Shown here: piece after piece, positions 1 to 11,054 of the stretch | How positions within the stretch are numbered: position 1 is the first letter of the stretch | Layout of the letters: the number at the start of each line of letters is the position of its first letter | Assembly (NCBI RefSeq): GCF_030247195.1 | Contig: NC_080672.1 | Coordinates: forward strand, 183,455,234 to 183,519,233 | From: Topomyia yanbarensis | Lineage: Eukaryota; Arthropoda; Insecta; Diptera; Culicidae | DNA: 64,000 nucleotides | Reading direction: 5' to 3' | Translations under genes and position numbers: made by a program | The notes under the pieces: model-generated | The model's database searches: none | What the model was told of the DNA's origin: nothing | The model's input: only the letters and a program-made list of their open reading frames with translations

Positions 1-254
1 TGTATGTGTGTGTATGTGTGTGTGTCATTTAAACTCACACAATTTTCTCAGAGATGGCTGAACCGATTTTCGCAAACTTAGTTTCATCTGAAAGGTAGAA
101 CGTTCCCATAAGCTGCTATTGAATTTTTAGTTGATCCGACTTCCGGTTCCGGAGTTACGGGTTGAAGAGTGCGGTCACACAGCAAATTCCCATATAAACT
201 GGTACCACCATGATGTTCAAATGATGTAAAACATATTAAAATTGATGTAACATT
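1..254 (+). repeat. F1 repeat, Y-type unit, left part
   Basis: This begins inside a TG/TATG-rich tract and continues with the F1 module containing GATGGCTGAACCGAT. It matches 15680-15937 and 20010-20250 almost base for base. The Y unit is split by the LTR retrotransposon and resumes at 10117. The uninterrupted copy at 15930-15940 reads straight through the insertion point. It is non-coding. Confidence 0.85.
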
Positions 255-1374
255 TGTAACCCGTCAGGGTAACAATTTAGCACTGGGTGGAAATATACCC
301 TTTCGTGCGTACTCTCTCCGTAGAGTGTATTGTTTACGAAAATTTATGCTCACCGCTGTTTCGATACCGTTCACTTTTTCTTGTAAATTTTTGTATAGTT
401 TCGCGTTTGTGAACGGTTTTGTGCGTACAGATAGGTGTAGAAAATTTTGTTAAACATTTGTCAATAACTAACATAGGGCTTAGGTAGGTTACCGCGCTCC
501 TCTTGCTGTTATATTGGTTGCTGTTTATGCTGCAAAGGAGATGACAGTTATGCGGCGGTGCGGTTTTGTGGTGATGGTGTTTGTTTTGGTGGAGTGGAAA
601 AGGCGGCCATCGTGAAAAGACCAGAAAGTGACGGACCACGGCAACGAAAAGACGTCCAGAAAATTGTTGATTTTTTTCGGGACAGTTTCCCGCCACCGTA
701 ACCAACGTTCAGTGCGCGTGTGCGACGGTCGATTTCCGTCGAAAGTGCCGGCCCGTGGTCCGGGTGCTCGTTTGTATAGTGGTGCTGGATCGCCGTCGGG
801 GGAAGCTAATCACCAAGGAGCTTTCGCTTCCCCGGCTAACCGTTAAGGATCCGACGCACCCGCCCCTCTCGCTGCAGAGGATAAGTCGAACGAGCCTTGC
901 TCTCCTCTGCAGCTAACAGTCAAGGAGAGGGAAGCAGGTAGGACAACGGCTCCACCTGGGAAGAACACTGCGGTGTCTTCTGGGATTCCTTGCGGGGAGC
1001 AAGCGAATCCGGTGATTAGTCACCAACGTCGCTAGGGAGGTTCCAACAAAGGAGCCAAGCTCACCTCCCTAGCTAATTGTCAAGGACCGCTGCCGGAGCA
1101 GCCAACGACCAAAGGAGAACGCGGCCGTTGTTGTCCCGGCCGGTCGGAGGAAACCGCCCGCCTTTCCGCCAGCAGTAGCAGATCACCAGCAGCAGCAGCA
1201 GTTGAGAGAGTAGCGGAGAATAAAAGTCGGTAAATTTAATAATTTATTTTGTTTGTTTACTTTTTTTCTTGTGAAACGAAAATCCGAAATTCTGTAGAAG
1301 CACCTAGGCCGCCCTGAAAAGAAGGGTTCGCCGGGCAAACAAGAACCCGAGTAGTGGGCAAACCCCTACTTACA
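255..1374 (+). repeat. 5' LTR (1120 bp)
   Basis: Direct repeat of 8997-10116, starting TGTAACCC and ending CTTACA. It carries an AATAAA signal at 1219-1224 and three strong stem-loops, at 799-833, 871-913 and 1031-1073. Each is followed by a 15-nt motif of the form GCTAANNGTYAAGGA (835-849, 912-926, 1072-1086). Short ORFs inside it occur identically in both LTRs and look like shadows. Confidence 0.95.
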
Positions 1375-1376
1375 TT

Positions 1377-1388
1377 TGGCGCACAGCG
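1377..1388 (+). other. Candidate primer binding site
   Basis: TGGCGCACAGCG begins two bases after the 5' LTR. The leading TGG, complementary to a tRNA CCA end, and the position fit a minus-strand primer binding site. I did not identify the primer tRNA. Confidence 0.6.
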
Positions 1389-1795
1389 CAAAACACACTG
1401 AAAAAAATATTTTCCTATTTTGGAAAATATTTTTTTCTTCCGGAGTGTGGGGTGCTTCTACTAAATCAAGGATTTTCGTAGAACAGTGGTGAGGTTTCTT
1501 CCGCAATATTGTTCCGCGGTCGTATTATATATTTATTTACATTTATTTATATTTGGCGTATTTTTTCGATTTTTTTTTCCTTTTTATTTTTGTCCGAATT
1601 TGTGGATTGCGTTGTTTGTGTTTGGTCTGCCGGACGAGTAGTTTGAAGGTTGTTGTCATTTATTCGGTTGCGGTGGCCAATTGCCTTGAATTCTCAATCC
1701 GATTTGAGACATTTTTGGAGCAGCTTGATTTCCTGAAATTTTAAGGGAATCGTTAGTGGGCGAAAAATTGAAATTAATACTGTGTCAGTACTTAC

Positions 1796-3970
1796 ATGCT
1801 TTGTGTCTTGGTGATTTCTTCCAATATAGCGCAAGTTATGATGGCGTTGGAGAAATTCAACCAAGCGTGTGTGTTCATGCGCGTCGATCATTTACATTTC
1901 GATGAGCTGGATTTTGAGTTGCTATCTCGAAGCATTTTTATCTCTCCTGATTCGGATCTTTCGGGTGTCCAGCGGCAGAGGCGTCTTCGGGGAATTTTGT
2001 CGCATGAGCGGTCGTCTCGGAGGGAATTAGTTCGCAATTTCCGGGGTGACGTGGGTGAAGAAAAGGAGATCTGCCTTGGTAAATTACTAACAATCAAGGA
2101 AGATCTCCAGTACCGGTACCCAAACAAGGAGATTTACCGAACACGGTTGCTTCATTTGGGGTCTAGGCTCCAGGTTATCCGAAATTATGCGGCAGGGGAG
2201 GTCAACCAAGAAATTTCGGGGTTGCTGGAGGAAGTTCTAGCAGTTTATTCCAGTCATTTCAGTGACGAACAGGCAGCACTTCCTTCCGACAACCAAGAAG
2301 GGGAGGATGGAGAAATTTTGGGAGATTTGCTGAGTACAGACGTACCTGCAATTCCACAGGGATCCAATCCTTCCGATAACCAAGGATCTCTTTCTAAACA
2401 GCTCGTAGGGGACGACCTGTTGCGTGTCTTGTGCGAGATGAGGGACGAGATTCGACAATTGCGACAGCAATCCGACGATAATAGAGCCCTAGCGTCTCAG
2501 GGGTCTGATGCTTTTTCAAAAGCTACTGAAACACTAATGGGTGGGATTGCTTCACTGACAACCATTTCGTCAGTTTTAAGAAAGACGGTTCAAGAAGTTG
2601 TCTCACTTCGTGAATCCGTCAGTGAACTTCGGGCACTAGTACATAAGAAGGAAAGTGCACCCGAGATGGATCTGCAGACCGATCTGGAAGATTTGCGTTT
2701 GATGGACGTACCCGATTCATTTGATGAACCAGAGATTCCTCGCCCAACACTGGCGCCCAGTCCCGATCAATTTGTGTTGAAGCGAGGATTCTCGGGTCAA
2801 CAAAATATATGTCCATCACTTCCAATCGAGAAACCGAAACAGAATACCGGATTCACAGCCCCGTACCAAACTCAGAACCAGCCTCACGTTCCTGAATGGA
2901 CCGAACAGCGGACGGGACCATCCTATCCGAACTTTTCAATATCTACCAACGCGGGAAACGGATCGATGGCAGCCCCAAGAAATTACTCGCGTAACCCGCA
3001 ACGCGTCGCTGATTGGAAAATTCGGAAGTATGCTGGAACTGATGAAGGAACGGGACTAAATGAATTCTTGGACACCGTAGCGAGTTACGCTGCGTGTGAG
3101 CAAATGTGCGAAGACGAACTTTTCAATTCTGCGATGCATTTGTTCACTGGCAATGCTTTGACCTGGTATCAGGCTATGCGTGCGCAAAACCGGTTGTTTA
3201 ACTGGAACCATCTTGTTTGCGAGCTCAAGGTAAATTTTGTACATCCTGAACTTGATGCTACGCTCAAAATGAAGGCTCTCCAGCGCCGGCAGATGCGCAA
3301 CGAATCTTTCCAGGAATATTTCCTGGAAATGGAGAAAATATTTCGTGCGATGACGGTTCCAATGGCACCGAGCGAAAAACTCGACGTGCTCAAGCGGAAC
3401 CTGAAAGCCGACTATAAACAAATGCTAATCCTCAGGCCAGTGAACACGCTTTCAGAATTGATGAGTCTTGGTAAATCGATCGACGCCTCCAAGACGCCGA
3501 TTTATCAGAAAGTTTTCGGTTCTTCTCGGGAAGTTGCTGCTTATTCTGATAATCCACCACAAAATAAACAAAAACAAAATAATCAAAACCAAAAGGGAGG
3601 TGGACAGAATAACGGCAACGCAAAATCCAAAACGTTTTGGAACAAGAATGCCCAACCGGCAGTTCTTGGTTCAAGCAAGCCTCCTGAAAACCAGAAAAGG
3701 AAACAGCAAGGGAATCAGGATGGAAAGAATCTCGAAGGAAACAATCAAAAACCCATAGAACCACCGCAGAAACCTATAATGTGTCTGGAGTATTTGGTGG
3801 AAAAGCATCGTCCTCCCGTGCTCGGCGTCTGCTACAATTGTGGAGACAAAGGACACGAACATGAGGAATGTCGGAAGCCAAAGCGGGTCTTCTGCATCGT
3901 GTGTGCGTTTAAAGGTTTTGATGTTTCTCGTTGCCCTTACTGCCTAAAAAACGGGATCAGAACCAACTGA
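1796..3970 (+). CDS. gag: Gag polyprotein of the LTR retrotransposon
   Basis: A 724-codon open frame encoding the structural protein that packages the element RNA. The N-terminal 400 residues are charged and low in complexity, with Gln/Asn-rich stretches. Residues about 408-565 resemble the retrotransposon gag capsid domain (GNALTWYQAMRAQ, then QRRQMRNESFQEYF). At about residues 679-692 there is a CCHC zinc knuckle (CYNCGDKGHEHEEC), followed by a second Cys-rich CIVC...CPYC segment. The start is uncertain: ATG 1796 opens the frame, but the ATG pair near 1838 is also plausible. The stop is at 3968-3970, just after a -1 slippery heptamer, so a fraction of ribosomes should continue into pro-pol. 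No internal stop is present. Confidence 0.9.
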   Translation: MLCVLVISSNIAQVMMALEKFNQACVFMRVDHLHFDELDFELLSRSIFISPDSDLSGVQRQRRLRGILSHERSSRRELVRNFRGDVGEEKEICLGKLLTIKEDLQYRYPNKEIYRTRLLHLGSRLQVIRNYAAGEVNQEISGLLEEVLAVYSSHFSDEQAALPSDNQEGEDGEILGDLLSTDVPAIPQGSNPSDNQGSLSKQLVGDDLLRVLCEMRDEIRQLRQQSDDNRALASQGSDAFSKATETLMGGIASLTTISSVLRKTVQEVVSLRESVSELRALVHKKESAPEMDLQTDLEDLRLMDVPDSFDEPEIPRPTLAPSPDQFVLKRGFSGQQNICPSLPIEKPKQNTGFTAPYQTQNQPHVPEWTEQRTGPSYPNFSISTNAGNGSMAAPRNYSRNPQRVADWKIRKYAGTDEGTGLNEFLDTVASYAACEQMCEDELFNSAMHLFTGNALTWYQAMRAQNRLFNWNHLVCELKVNFVHPELDATLKMKALQRRQMRNESFQEYFLEMEKIFRAMTVPMAPSEKLDVLKRNLKADYKQMLILRPVNTLSELMSLGKSIDASKTPIYQKVFGSSREVAAYSDNPPQNKQKQNNQNQKGGGQNNGNAKSKTFWNKNAQPAVLGSSKPPENQKRKQQGNQDGKNLEGNNQKPIEPPQKPIMCLEYLVEKHRPPVLGVCYNCGDKGHEHEECRKPKRVFCIVCAFKGFDVSRCPYCLKNGIRTN

Positions 3971-3982
3971 AGTCGCAGTTGG
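3946..3982 (+). promoter_or_regulatory. -1 programmed ribosomal frameshift signal
   Basis: The heptamer AAAAAAC (3946-3952) lies in the gag frame as A-AAA-AAC. Ten bases later a perfect 7-bp stem, CCAACTG (3963-3969) with CAGTTGG (3976-3982), closes a 6-nt loop. The -1 frame is open from here and encodes the protease-leading segment. This is the classic retroelement layout, and its efficiency cannot be read from sequence. Confidence 0.8.
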
Positions 3983-6900
3983 CAGTAAAACAGCGCTCCA
4001 AACAACAACTCATTATTAATCCCCAGATTTACGACAGTTTTCGACCGGCTCGTGATGAGGACTATGATATGATGACGACCCGTTCGATAACCGTCCATTT
4101 GCAATTGTCGCAGTGTACGGCAAATCCTTCAAAGCCTTGCTCGACAGTGGTAGTAACGCCACGATTATGACTAAAAAGCTATACCGAAAGTTTTCGAAAA
4201 GTCCCTTGAAAAGTTTGGAACGACCATTCGAACTACGTTCTGCAAGTGGTCAATCCTTACCAATCATTGGACAAGCGTATCTCCCGTATACTTTTCAAAA
4301 TTTGACAAAGGTCCTATGCACTCTTGTAGTAGAGCATCTGACCGTCAACTCCATTCTAGGTATGGACTTTTGGCGCGCCTTTGGGATTTCTCCTGAGATA
4401 CAAAACTGTGCTCTGTTGAACTCAGGTCAGGAATCGGAAGACGACGAAGAAGATGAAGTACCGCGTGAGTCGATACTCACTTCGGAACAGTTAGCGCGCG
4501 TAGAAGAAGTAAAGAAGTGTTTCCAGGCAGTAGAGCCCGGAAAGCTAAGCCCAACCTCATTCACAGAGCACAGGATTGTCATCAAAGATGAATTCCAAGG
4601 TGCGGCACCCGTTTGCCGATATCCTTATCATATGAGCCCAAAGAAACTGTCTAAGGTCTGGGAAGAGGTTGACCGATGGCGGTCTATGGGTATTATCGAG
4701 GAGTCTGATTCGGATTGGTCGCTTAATATTGTGGCGGTCACGAAACCAGACGACTCAATTCGCCTTTGTCTAGACGCTAGGCCTCTCAATGAGCGTACTG
4801 TACGAGATGCATACCCTCTGCCCCACCCTGGGCGAATATTGGGCGGCTTACCCAAGGCGAAGTACCTGTCTACTATAGACTTGAAGGAGGCCTTTCTCCA
4901 GGTACCCCTGGCTAAGGATAGTCGCAAATATACCGCTTTCAGTGTTCCCGGCAGGGGTATGTTCCAATTTACCCGTCTACCATTTGGTCTCGTCAACAGC
5001 CCCGCTACTCTGGCGCGACTGATGGACCAGGTTCTAGGACGAGGTAAATGGGAACCTTACGTTTTCGTCTACCTAGATGACATCATCGTGGTAAGCGAAA
5101 CGTTCGAGCATCACATACAGTTGCTCAAAGCAGTGGCCGATTGTCTAGCAAGAGCCAATCTAACCATCAATTTGGAAAAATCCCGTTTTGGAGTCCCCGA
5201 ACTAAAGTTTCTTGGTTATTTGTTGAATCGGGACGGACTCAAGGTCAATCCTGACAAAATTCAGCCGATTCTCGACTACGAGAGACCGGTTACCGTGACG
5301 AAACTTCGTCGTTTCCTCGGGATGTGCGGTTATTACCGCCGTTTCATTGATCGGTTCAGTGAGGTCACTGCTCCCTTGACCGATCTGCTCAAAACGAAAA
5401 CCAAGAGCTTAGTTTGGAACTCCGAGGCAGAACTCGCGTTCCTTAAAATTAAGGAACTTCTAGTCACTCCTCCAGTTTTAGTCCCACCAGACTTCTCCAA
5501 AGAGTTTATCCTTCAGACAGACGCTAGTGACGTAGCAGTCGCTGCTGTTCTGGTGCAGGAGTATCCCGAGGGTGAGAAAGTAGTTGCTTACTTTTCGCAC
5601 AAACTGACCACTCCCCAAAGGAACTATCATGCAACTGAAAAGGAAGGTCTGGCGGTGATAATGGCGGTTGAACACTTTCGAGGTTACTTGGAAGGTTATC
5701 ATTTTCGACTGGTCACTGATTCGTCAGCGATTACATGGATACTGAAGACTAAATGGAAAACCAGTTCACGTTTGAGTCGTTGGAGTTTAGAATTGCAACT
5801 CTACGACATGTCTATTGAGCACCGGAAAGGCAAGGACAATGTCGTTCCAGATGCGTTATCCCGGGCCGTAGCAGCCGTTTCCGCTTTGTCCACCTCAGAC
5901 TGGTACTGTTCCATGAAGTCCAAAGTTATCCAAAATCCTGACGACTATGCCGACTTCAAAGTAGAAAATGATCAACTTTTCAAGTATGTAAACTCGAAAG
6001 TTGTTCCGTGCGACTCGCGGTTCAGTTGGAAACTCGTCCCAGCACCCGAGTTCCGTCAAGATTTGATTCAACGTACCCACGAAAATTTGCTTCACGTGGG
6101 ATACGATAAAACGATCCACGAAGTACAGTTACGATATTACTGGCCTCGTATGGGATCTGAAGTACGAAAGTTTATTCGAGAATGTGGGACGTGCAAGGAA
6201 ATCAAAGCTCCTTTCGTCCCAGTCCAGCCCGAAATGGGTAAGTCGCGTGCGACTAATGCACCATGGCGAATGGTTTCTGTGGACTATATTGGTCCTCTTC
6301 CAAAAAGCAAACGTGGCAATCAACACTTGCTTGTCGTCCTCGACGTCTTCAGCAAGTACGTCATGTTAACCCCCGTTCGCAAAATCGCTAGTACATCACT
6401 CTGTACGATACTACGCGAACAGTGGTTCAATCGACATGGTAGCCCGGAAATTCTGCTAAGCGACAATGCCTCCACTTTCACCTCGAAGGAGTTCAGTCAA
6501 TTCATAAAAGAAACCAACGTCAAACATTGGCTGAATTCCCGCTATCATTCGCAGGCTAACCCAGTGGAGCGAACAAATCGCTCGATAAACACCGCAATCC
6601 GGGCATATGCTCGAACCGAGCAGCGCAACTGGGATGTCCACATCACCGATGTGGAGCGCATCCTAAATACTACCGTTCATTCCTCCACTGGGTTTAGTCC
6701 ACATTTCATTATACACGGGTGTGAAATGGCATCTGCCGATGACTTCAGCAGGATTTCCGGTGAGGGTGACCTAGAAACAAGACACCAACAGATAGACAAA
6801 ATCCGGGAGATTGTGGTCAAAAATTTGGCAAAGGCAAGCGAGCGCATTCGACAACAGTACAACTTGCGTCATCGAAAGTTCTCCAAACCTTTTGAAACGG

Positions 6901-7085
6901 GACAAATGGTGTACCGTCGAAACATGAAGTTGTCGAATGCACTCGAGTCTTACAATGCTAAACTTGGACCACAATACTTACCGGCAAAAATTGTCTCAAA
7001 AAAAGGTGTATCCTCCTACGAGCTGGAGGATTTAGCAGGTAAAAATCTTGGAGTTTGGCCAGCAAATCTCCTTAAACCAGCATAA
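3953..7085 (+). pseudogene. pol: Pol polyprotein (PR-RT-RNaseH-IN), probably frame-broken near its start
   Basis: Pol replicates and integrates the element. The ATG-initiated frame is 4113-7085 (990 codons). Residues about 9-14 hold the aspartic protease LLDSGS. The reverse transcriptase carries YLDD near residue 320, RNase H begins near 467 (QTDASD), the integrase HHCC zinc domain spans about 656-697, and the DDE triad is D724, D784, E819. All catalytic residues are present. The -1 frame entered from gag runs only to 4170. It is separated from the pol frame by what looks like a 5-bp tandem duplication, ATGAT twice at 4064-4073, which would shift frames exactly as observed. The duplication is seen; calling it the disabling lesion is inference, since reinitiation at 4113 cannot be excluded. 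The rest of pol is free of stops. Confidence 0.85.
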
Positions 7086-8996
7086 AAACTTTTCCGTGCC
7101 GTCTGTGGACTGACGGTATGCTTTTATATGGATTACTCACTTGGGAGTTTTCCAAAAGCAGCCGTCAGTTCCCGACGGCAACAACACGGACTTTGGTCCG
7201 AATAAAAAAAAAACAAACATTTCTCCGTCTTCTCTATTTTTATTGTGGAAGACCAACTCTGCCGCGAGAAGGTTCTTCAACACCTTCTTGCAATTTTTCA
7301 GAGCCACACTCTCGCAGTGTGGTAAACAAACACTCGCACGAAATATATGCTCCGGCCCCGATGACGACTACGGTAGGGTGGAATACTCTATTAAAAAAAA
7401 AACACTAATCTTATACCGTGCCGTTCTCCCGGGCACCGGACGCATTTAAATACACTACCTGCCGTGTTCGGCAAACAAATACAAAAAAATTCTTTTGCGC
7501 CCCACTCGCGCAGTGAGGTAACCAAATTATCCACTAATTTGCTTTGCTCCGGCGGTCGAGACGGTTACGGTAAAGAAAACTTTCTCACCAAACCAGTACC
7601 AGTGTTTGGCAGAAACAAAACGAACCTATTGTACCGTCTTTTTCACCGCCGGATGCATACATATCATTCTTCTGCCGTGTTCGGCAACATAAAATTTTTC
7701 AAAAACCCCTTTCTGTGGGGAACACTCGCACCTACGGGTGCACTAAATTATATAAAATCTCCTTGTTTGGAACACAATCTCACAAGAAAATCACTACTCC
7801 CTTTTCCAACAGGGACACAACACTCGCGGAAATGGGTTTCCTGCGCGACTACTACTCCGGAGCCGACCGTAAACGAAAAAAAAACCGCGAATAAAAACAG
7901 TTTGCTAATCGATTTCGCGAACTGTTTTGTTTTATTTACGATTTTGATGATTCATTCATCATATCGAATGGATCATCGATTTGACACATTCCCCGATGTT
8001 CGCATCAATGCTCTGCATCATGCAGGTGTAGCCCGATTTGGATCAGAGTAGTGTGAGTGGAAGAGCGAATGGGGTAAAAAGCGCCTCGCGTCTTCGATTT
8101 CGAATCGAATAAAATTTTATTTCGCATAATTTTGGGTTTGTGGTTAAACCTGGGGTGGTTCGTTTGATTCCAGCGGGAATCTTTTTGATCTGTTTAAATT
8201 ATGCAAAAGACATTCTTTGGTCCCTCTCAAACGTTTCTTTTGCCATGTACGAAGCGTTTTGAGGCGAAAAGGGACGAATATACAAACTTTTTGTCCGGAA
8301 TGTCTGTGAGTGGGAGAAATGATGACGTGTTAAGCGGTATTGTATGAGTGAATTTATGAGTGCGGAATCGAACAGAGTGAATGAATGCATGTGTGAATGA
8401 TAAGATAAAATTGTTTTGGGGTTAATTCGAAGTGCTTATCGGAATGTGAATGATCGAGTAGGCCAGTGATTGAGGATGAATGAATGGGATAATTGTATGA
8501 ATGTATTTGGATAGAAACCCCAACACAAGCGTGTAGTACTGGTACCGTAAGAACACGAGGCATTTCTGGACAGTCGATGATAAAACGAACAATGTAATGC
8601 CGACAACCGTTCCCCTGCAAGTTGGAACATTGAAAATTGTCAATGCCACTTGCAGAATTTTGGGAATTTCGAGTTGTTACCAATCTTGTTTTCAGATTGG
8701 ATTTAGGGTTCAACCCATAGCCGAGTAATGACGATGGCTGATAGCCTCTCGCTTCGCGTATGCTGTCAGTATTATCAGGCCAAACACAGGCAAACTTTTC
8801 ACCAATGAGGACCGCCGGTCGATTAGTTTTTTTTGACATGAATTATTGATAAATTGCGGAAGAAATAATTAGGTGTAGTTAGTTTTTCTTTGTTTATTTA
8901 TTTATTAATTTCGTTCATAATTATTGTATCGGTGTTAGGTGTTAGTTTAGAAAAAAAATTGTTGTCAATTTTTTTTCCACCCGGTGTGGGCGAGAT
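7086..8996 (+). other. Untranslated 3' part of the LTR element, hairpin-rich
   Basis: There are 1.9 kb between the pol stop and the 3' LTR without a credible gene. From 7099 to 7841 there are at least ten short perfect hairpins with 4-7 bp stems, separated by A-rich linkers such as AAACAAA. From 8200 to 8840 the sequence is plain, with minus-strand ORFs that resemble nothing I know. No env gene is visible. A clear polypurine tract directly before 8997 is not obvious; GTGTGGGCGAGA is the nearest candidate. Confidence 0.7.
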
Positions 8997-10116
8997 TGTA
9001 ACCCGTCAGGGTAACAATTTAGCACTGGGTGGAAATATACCCTTTCGTGCGTACTCTCTCCGTAGAGTGTATTGTTTACGAAAATTTATGCTCACCGCTG
9101 TTTCGATACCGTTCACTTTTTCTTGTAAATTTTTGTATAGTTTCGCGTTTGTGAACGGTTTTGTGCGTACAGATAGGTGTAGAAAATTTTGTTAAACATT
9201 TGTCAATAACTAACATAGGGCTTAGGTAGGTTACCGCGCTCCTCTTGCTGTTATATTGGTTGCTGTTTATGCTGCAAAGGAGATGACAGTTATGCGGCGG
9301 TGCGGTTTTGTGGTGATGGTGTTTGTTTTGGTGGAGTGGAAAAGGCGGCCATCTTGAAAAGACCAGAAAGTGACGGACCACGGCAACGAAAAGACGTCCA
9401 GAAAATTGTTGATTTTTTTCGGGACAGTTTCCCGCCACCGTAACCAACGTTCAGTGCGCGTGTGCGACGGTCGATTTCCGTCGAAAGTGCCGGCCCGTGG
9501 TCCGGGTGCTCGTTTGTATAGTGGTGCTGGATCGCCGTCGGGGGAAGCTAATCACCAAGGAGCTTTCGCTTCCCCGGCTAACCGTTAAGGATCCGACGCA
9601 CCCGCCCCTCTCGCTGCAGAGGATAAGTCGAACGAGCCTTGCTCTCCTCTGCAGCTAACAGTCAAGGAGAGGGAAGCAGGTAGGACAACGGCTCCACCTG
9701 GGAAGAACACTGCGGTGTCTTCTGGGATTCCTTGCGGGGAGCAAGCGAATCCGGTGATTAGTCACCAACGTCGCTAGGGAGGTTCCAACAAAGGAGCCAA
9801 GCTCACCTCCCTAGCTAATTGTCAAGGACCGCTGCCGGAGCAGCCAACGACCAAAGGAGAACGCGGCCGTTGTTGTCCCGGCCGGTCGGAGGAAACCGCC
9901 CGCCTTTCCGCCAGCAGTAGCAGATCACCAGCAGCAGCAGCAGTTGAGAGAGTAGCGGAGAATAAAAGTCGGTAAATTTAATAATTTATTTTGTTTGTTT
10001 ACTTTTTTTCTTGTGAAACGAAAATCCGAAATTCTGTAGAAGCACCTAGGCCGCCCTGAAAAGAAGGGTTCGCCGGGCAAACAAGAACCCGAGTAGTGGG
10101 CAAACCCCTACTTACA
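8997..10116 (+). repeat. 3' LTR (1120 bp)
   Basis: Copy of the 5' LTR at a constant offset of 8742 bases, followed by the CATT target duplication (10117-10120). Its AATAAA at 9961-9966 would serve as the polyadenylation signal of the genomic RNA. Confidence 0.95.
9961..9966 (+). terminator. Polyadenylation signal in the 3' LTR
   Basis: AATAAA followed by a T-rich stretch. The same hexamer lies at 1219-1224 in the 5' LTR. Confidence 0.6.
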
Positions 10117-10918
10117 CATTACTCTAGTTTACGGGTCTGGATCACTAATGATCAATCAAAGCAGCTTTGACCACATTGGCCACCTATGACGGTTCATGAC
10201 GCCCCCGGGGAACCCGCCAAGTTCCTAAGCTAATATCACACCCATTCCCCAACGAATTCTCTACCGATTTTTACAAACTTGATTTCAAATGAAAGATACA
10301 GTAAAACCATTGACTGTTGCTGAATTTCATTCGGTTCTGACTCTTGCTTCCGGAGTTACAGGGGTGTTAGTAAGGATACACTGGAATTTCTCATATAAAT
10401 CGGTGCAATCGTAATACCTCAGAGGCTAAAAACTATTGAAATGGTCACCAAATTACTTCTAATCGCAGATCTAGATCACTGATTGCCAATCAAACATTCT
10501 TTGAATATATTGTCCACTATCGACGATTCCGGAAGTCCGGAATTCCGGGCATATTTCACAATTAAAGTCACATCGGTTCTTCGGTGATGACAACAGATTT
10601 TCTCAAACCAAGTCTCAAATGGAAGGCAAAATATGCAGTTGAGTATTGCGTCGCCGCCCCTTCCCCCACTTTGACCTTACACCTCCCTCCTTCATCACTC
10701 CGCTCCCCTTGGACCACCCTCACGCCCGCATTTCCTTCATCCACCCCGAATACCGAAATAAGATGAAGGAATTCTGACGCATCCTTCTCTCCCACTCTAC
10801 TAAGCCCCCATTCCCTCCACTTTCAAACCCATTCCATTCCATTCCATTCCAACATTTCAAAATATAAGCACATGAAGATTACATTGAACTCATGCCGATT
10901 AAGCTAATTAAATATAAT
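10117..10918 (+). repeat. F1 repeat, Y-type unit, right part
   Basis: Continuation of the Y unit interrupted at 254. It matches 15934-16722 and 20243-21012. It includes a pyrimidine-rich stretch (10660-10810) and a private expansion of ATTCC, four copies at 10831-10850, absent from the sister copies. Confidence 0.85.
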
Positions 10919-11054
10919 TCTTTTGCCTTTCTCATATAGAAAGGTTATGCAATGGCTCCAAAAATCGACCTTCCAACCGAGGCCCGGAGGGCCGAGTCTC
11001 ATATAACATTCGACTCAGTTCGCCGAGATCGCAAAATATCTGTGTGTATGCATG
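10919..11054 (+). repeat. F1 repeat, X-type unit, left end
   Basis: Opens with the hairpin CCTTTCTCATATAGAAAGG, then the palindromic core GAGGCCCGGAGGGCCGAG, and ends in TGTGTGTATGCATG, where element W1 is inserted. The unit resumes at 14592. Confidence 0.85.

Larger units (their letters stand above)
255..10116 (+). mobile_element. Ty3/gypsy-type LTR retrotransposon, near-complete
   Basis: A complete LTR element of about 9.86 kb: two 1120-bp direct LTRs (255-1374 and 8997-10116), a primer-binding-site candidate, gag, a -1 frameshift site, pol (protease, reverse transcriptase, RNase H, integrase) and a long untranslated 3' part. The LTRs begin TG and end CA. The element is flanked by the direct repeat CATT, present once in the empty homologous site at 15934-15937. 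The only LTR difference I noticed by eye is G612 versus T9354, so insertion was recent. No env-like ORF is seen after pol. The gene order RT-RNaseH-integrase and the YLDD motif place it in Ty3/gypsy (Metaviridae). Confidence 0.95.

Noticed and set aside
334..846. Minus-strand 123-codon and plus-strand 72-codon ORFs, duplicated at 9076-9588
   Set aside because: Identical because they lie in the two LTRs. No known domain, and they overlap the hairpin array and regulatory part.
7118..8051. Plus-strand ORFs after pol as a possible env gene
   Set aside because: No signal peptide, transmembrane segment or furin site. The stretch is explained by repeated hairpins and A-rich linkers.
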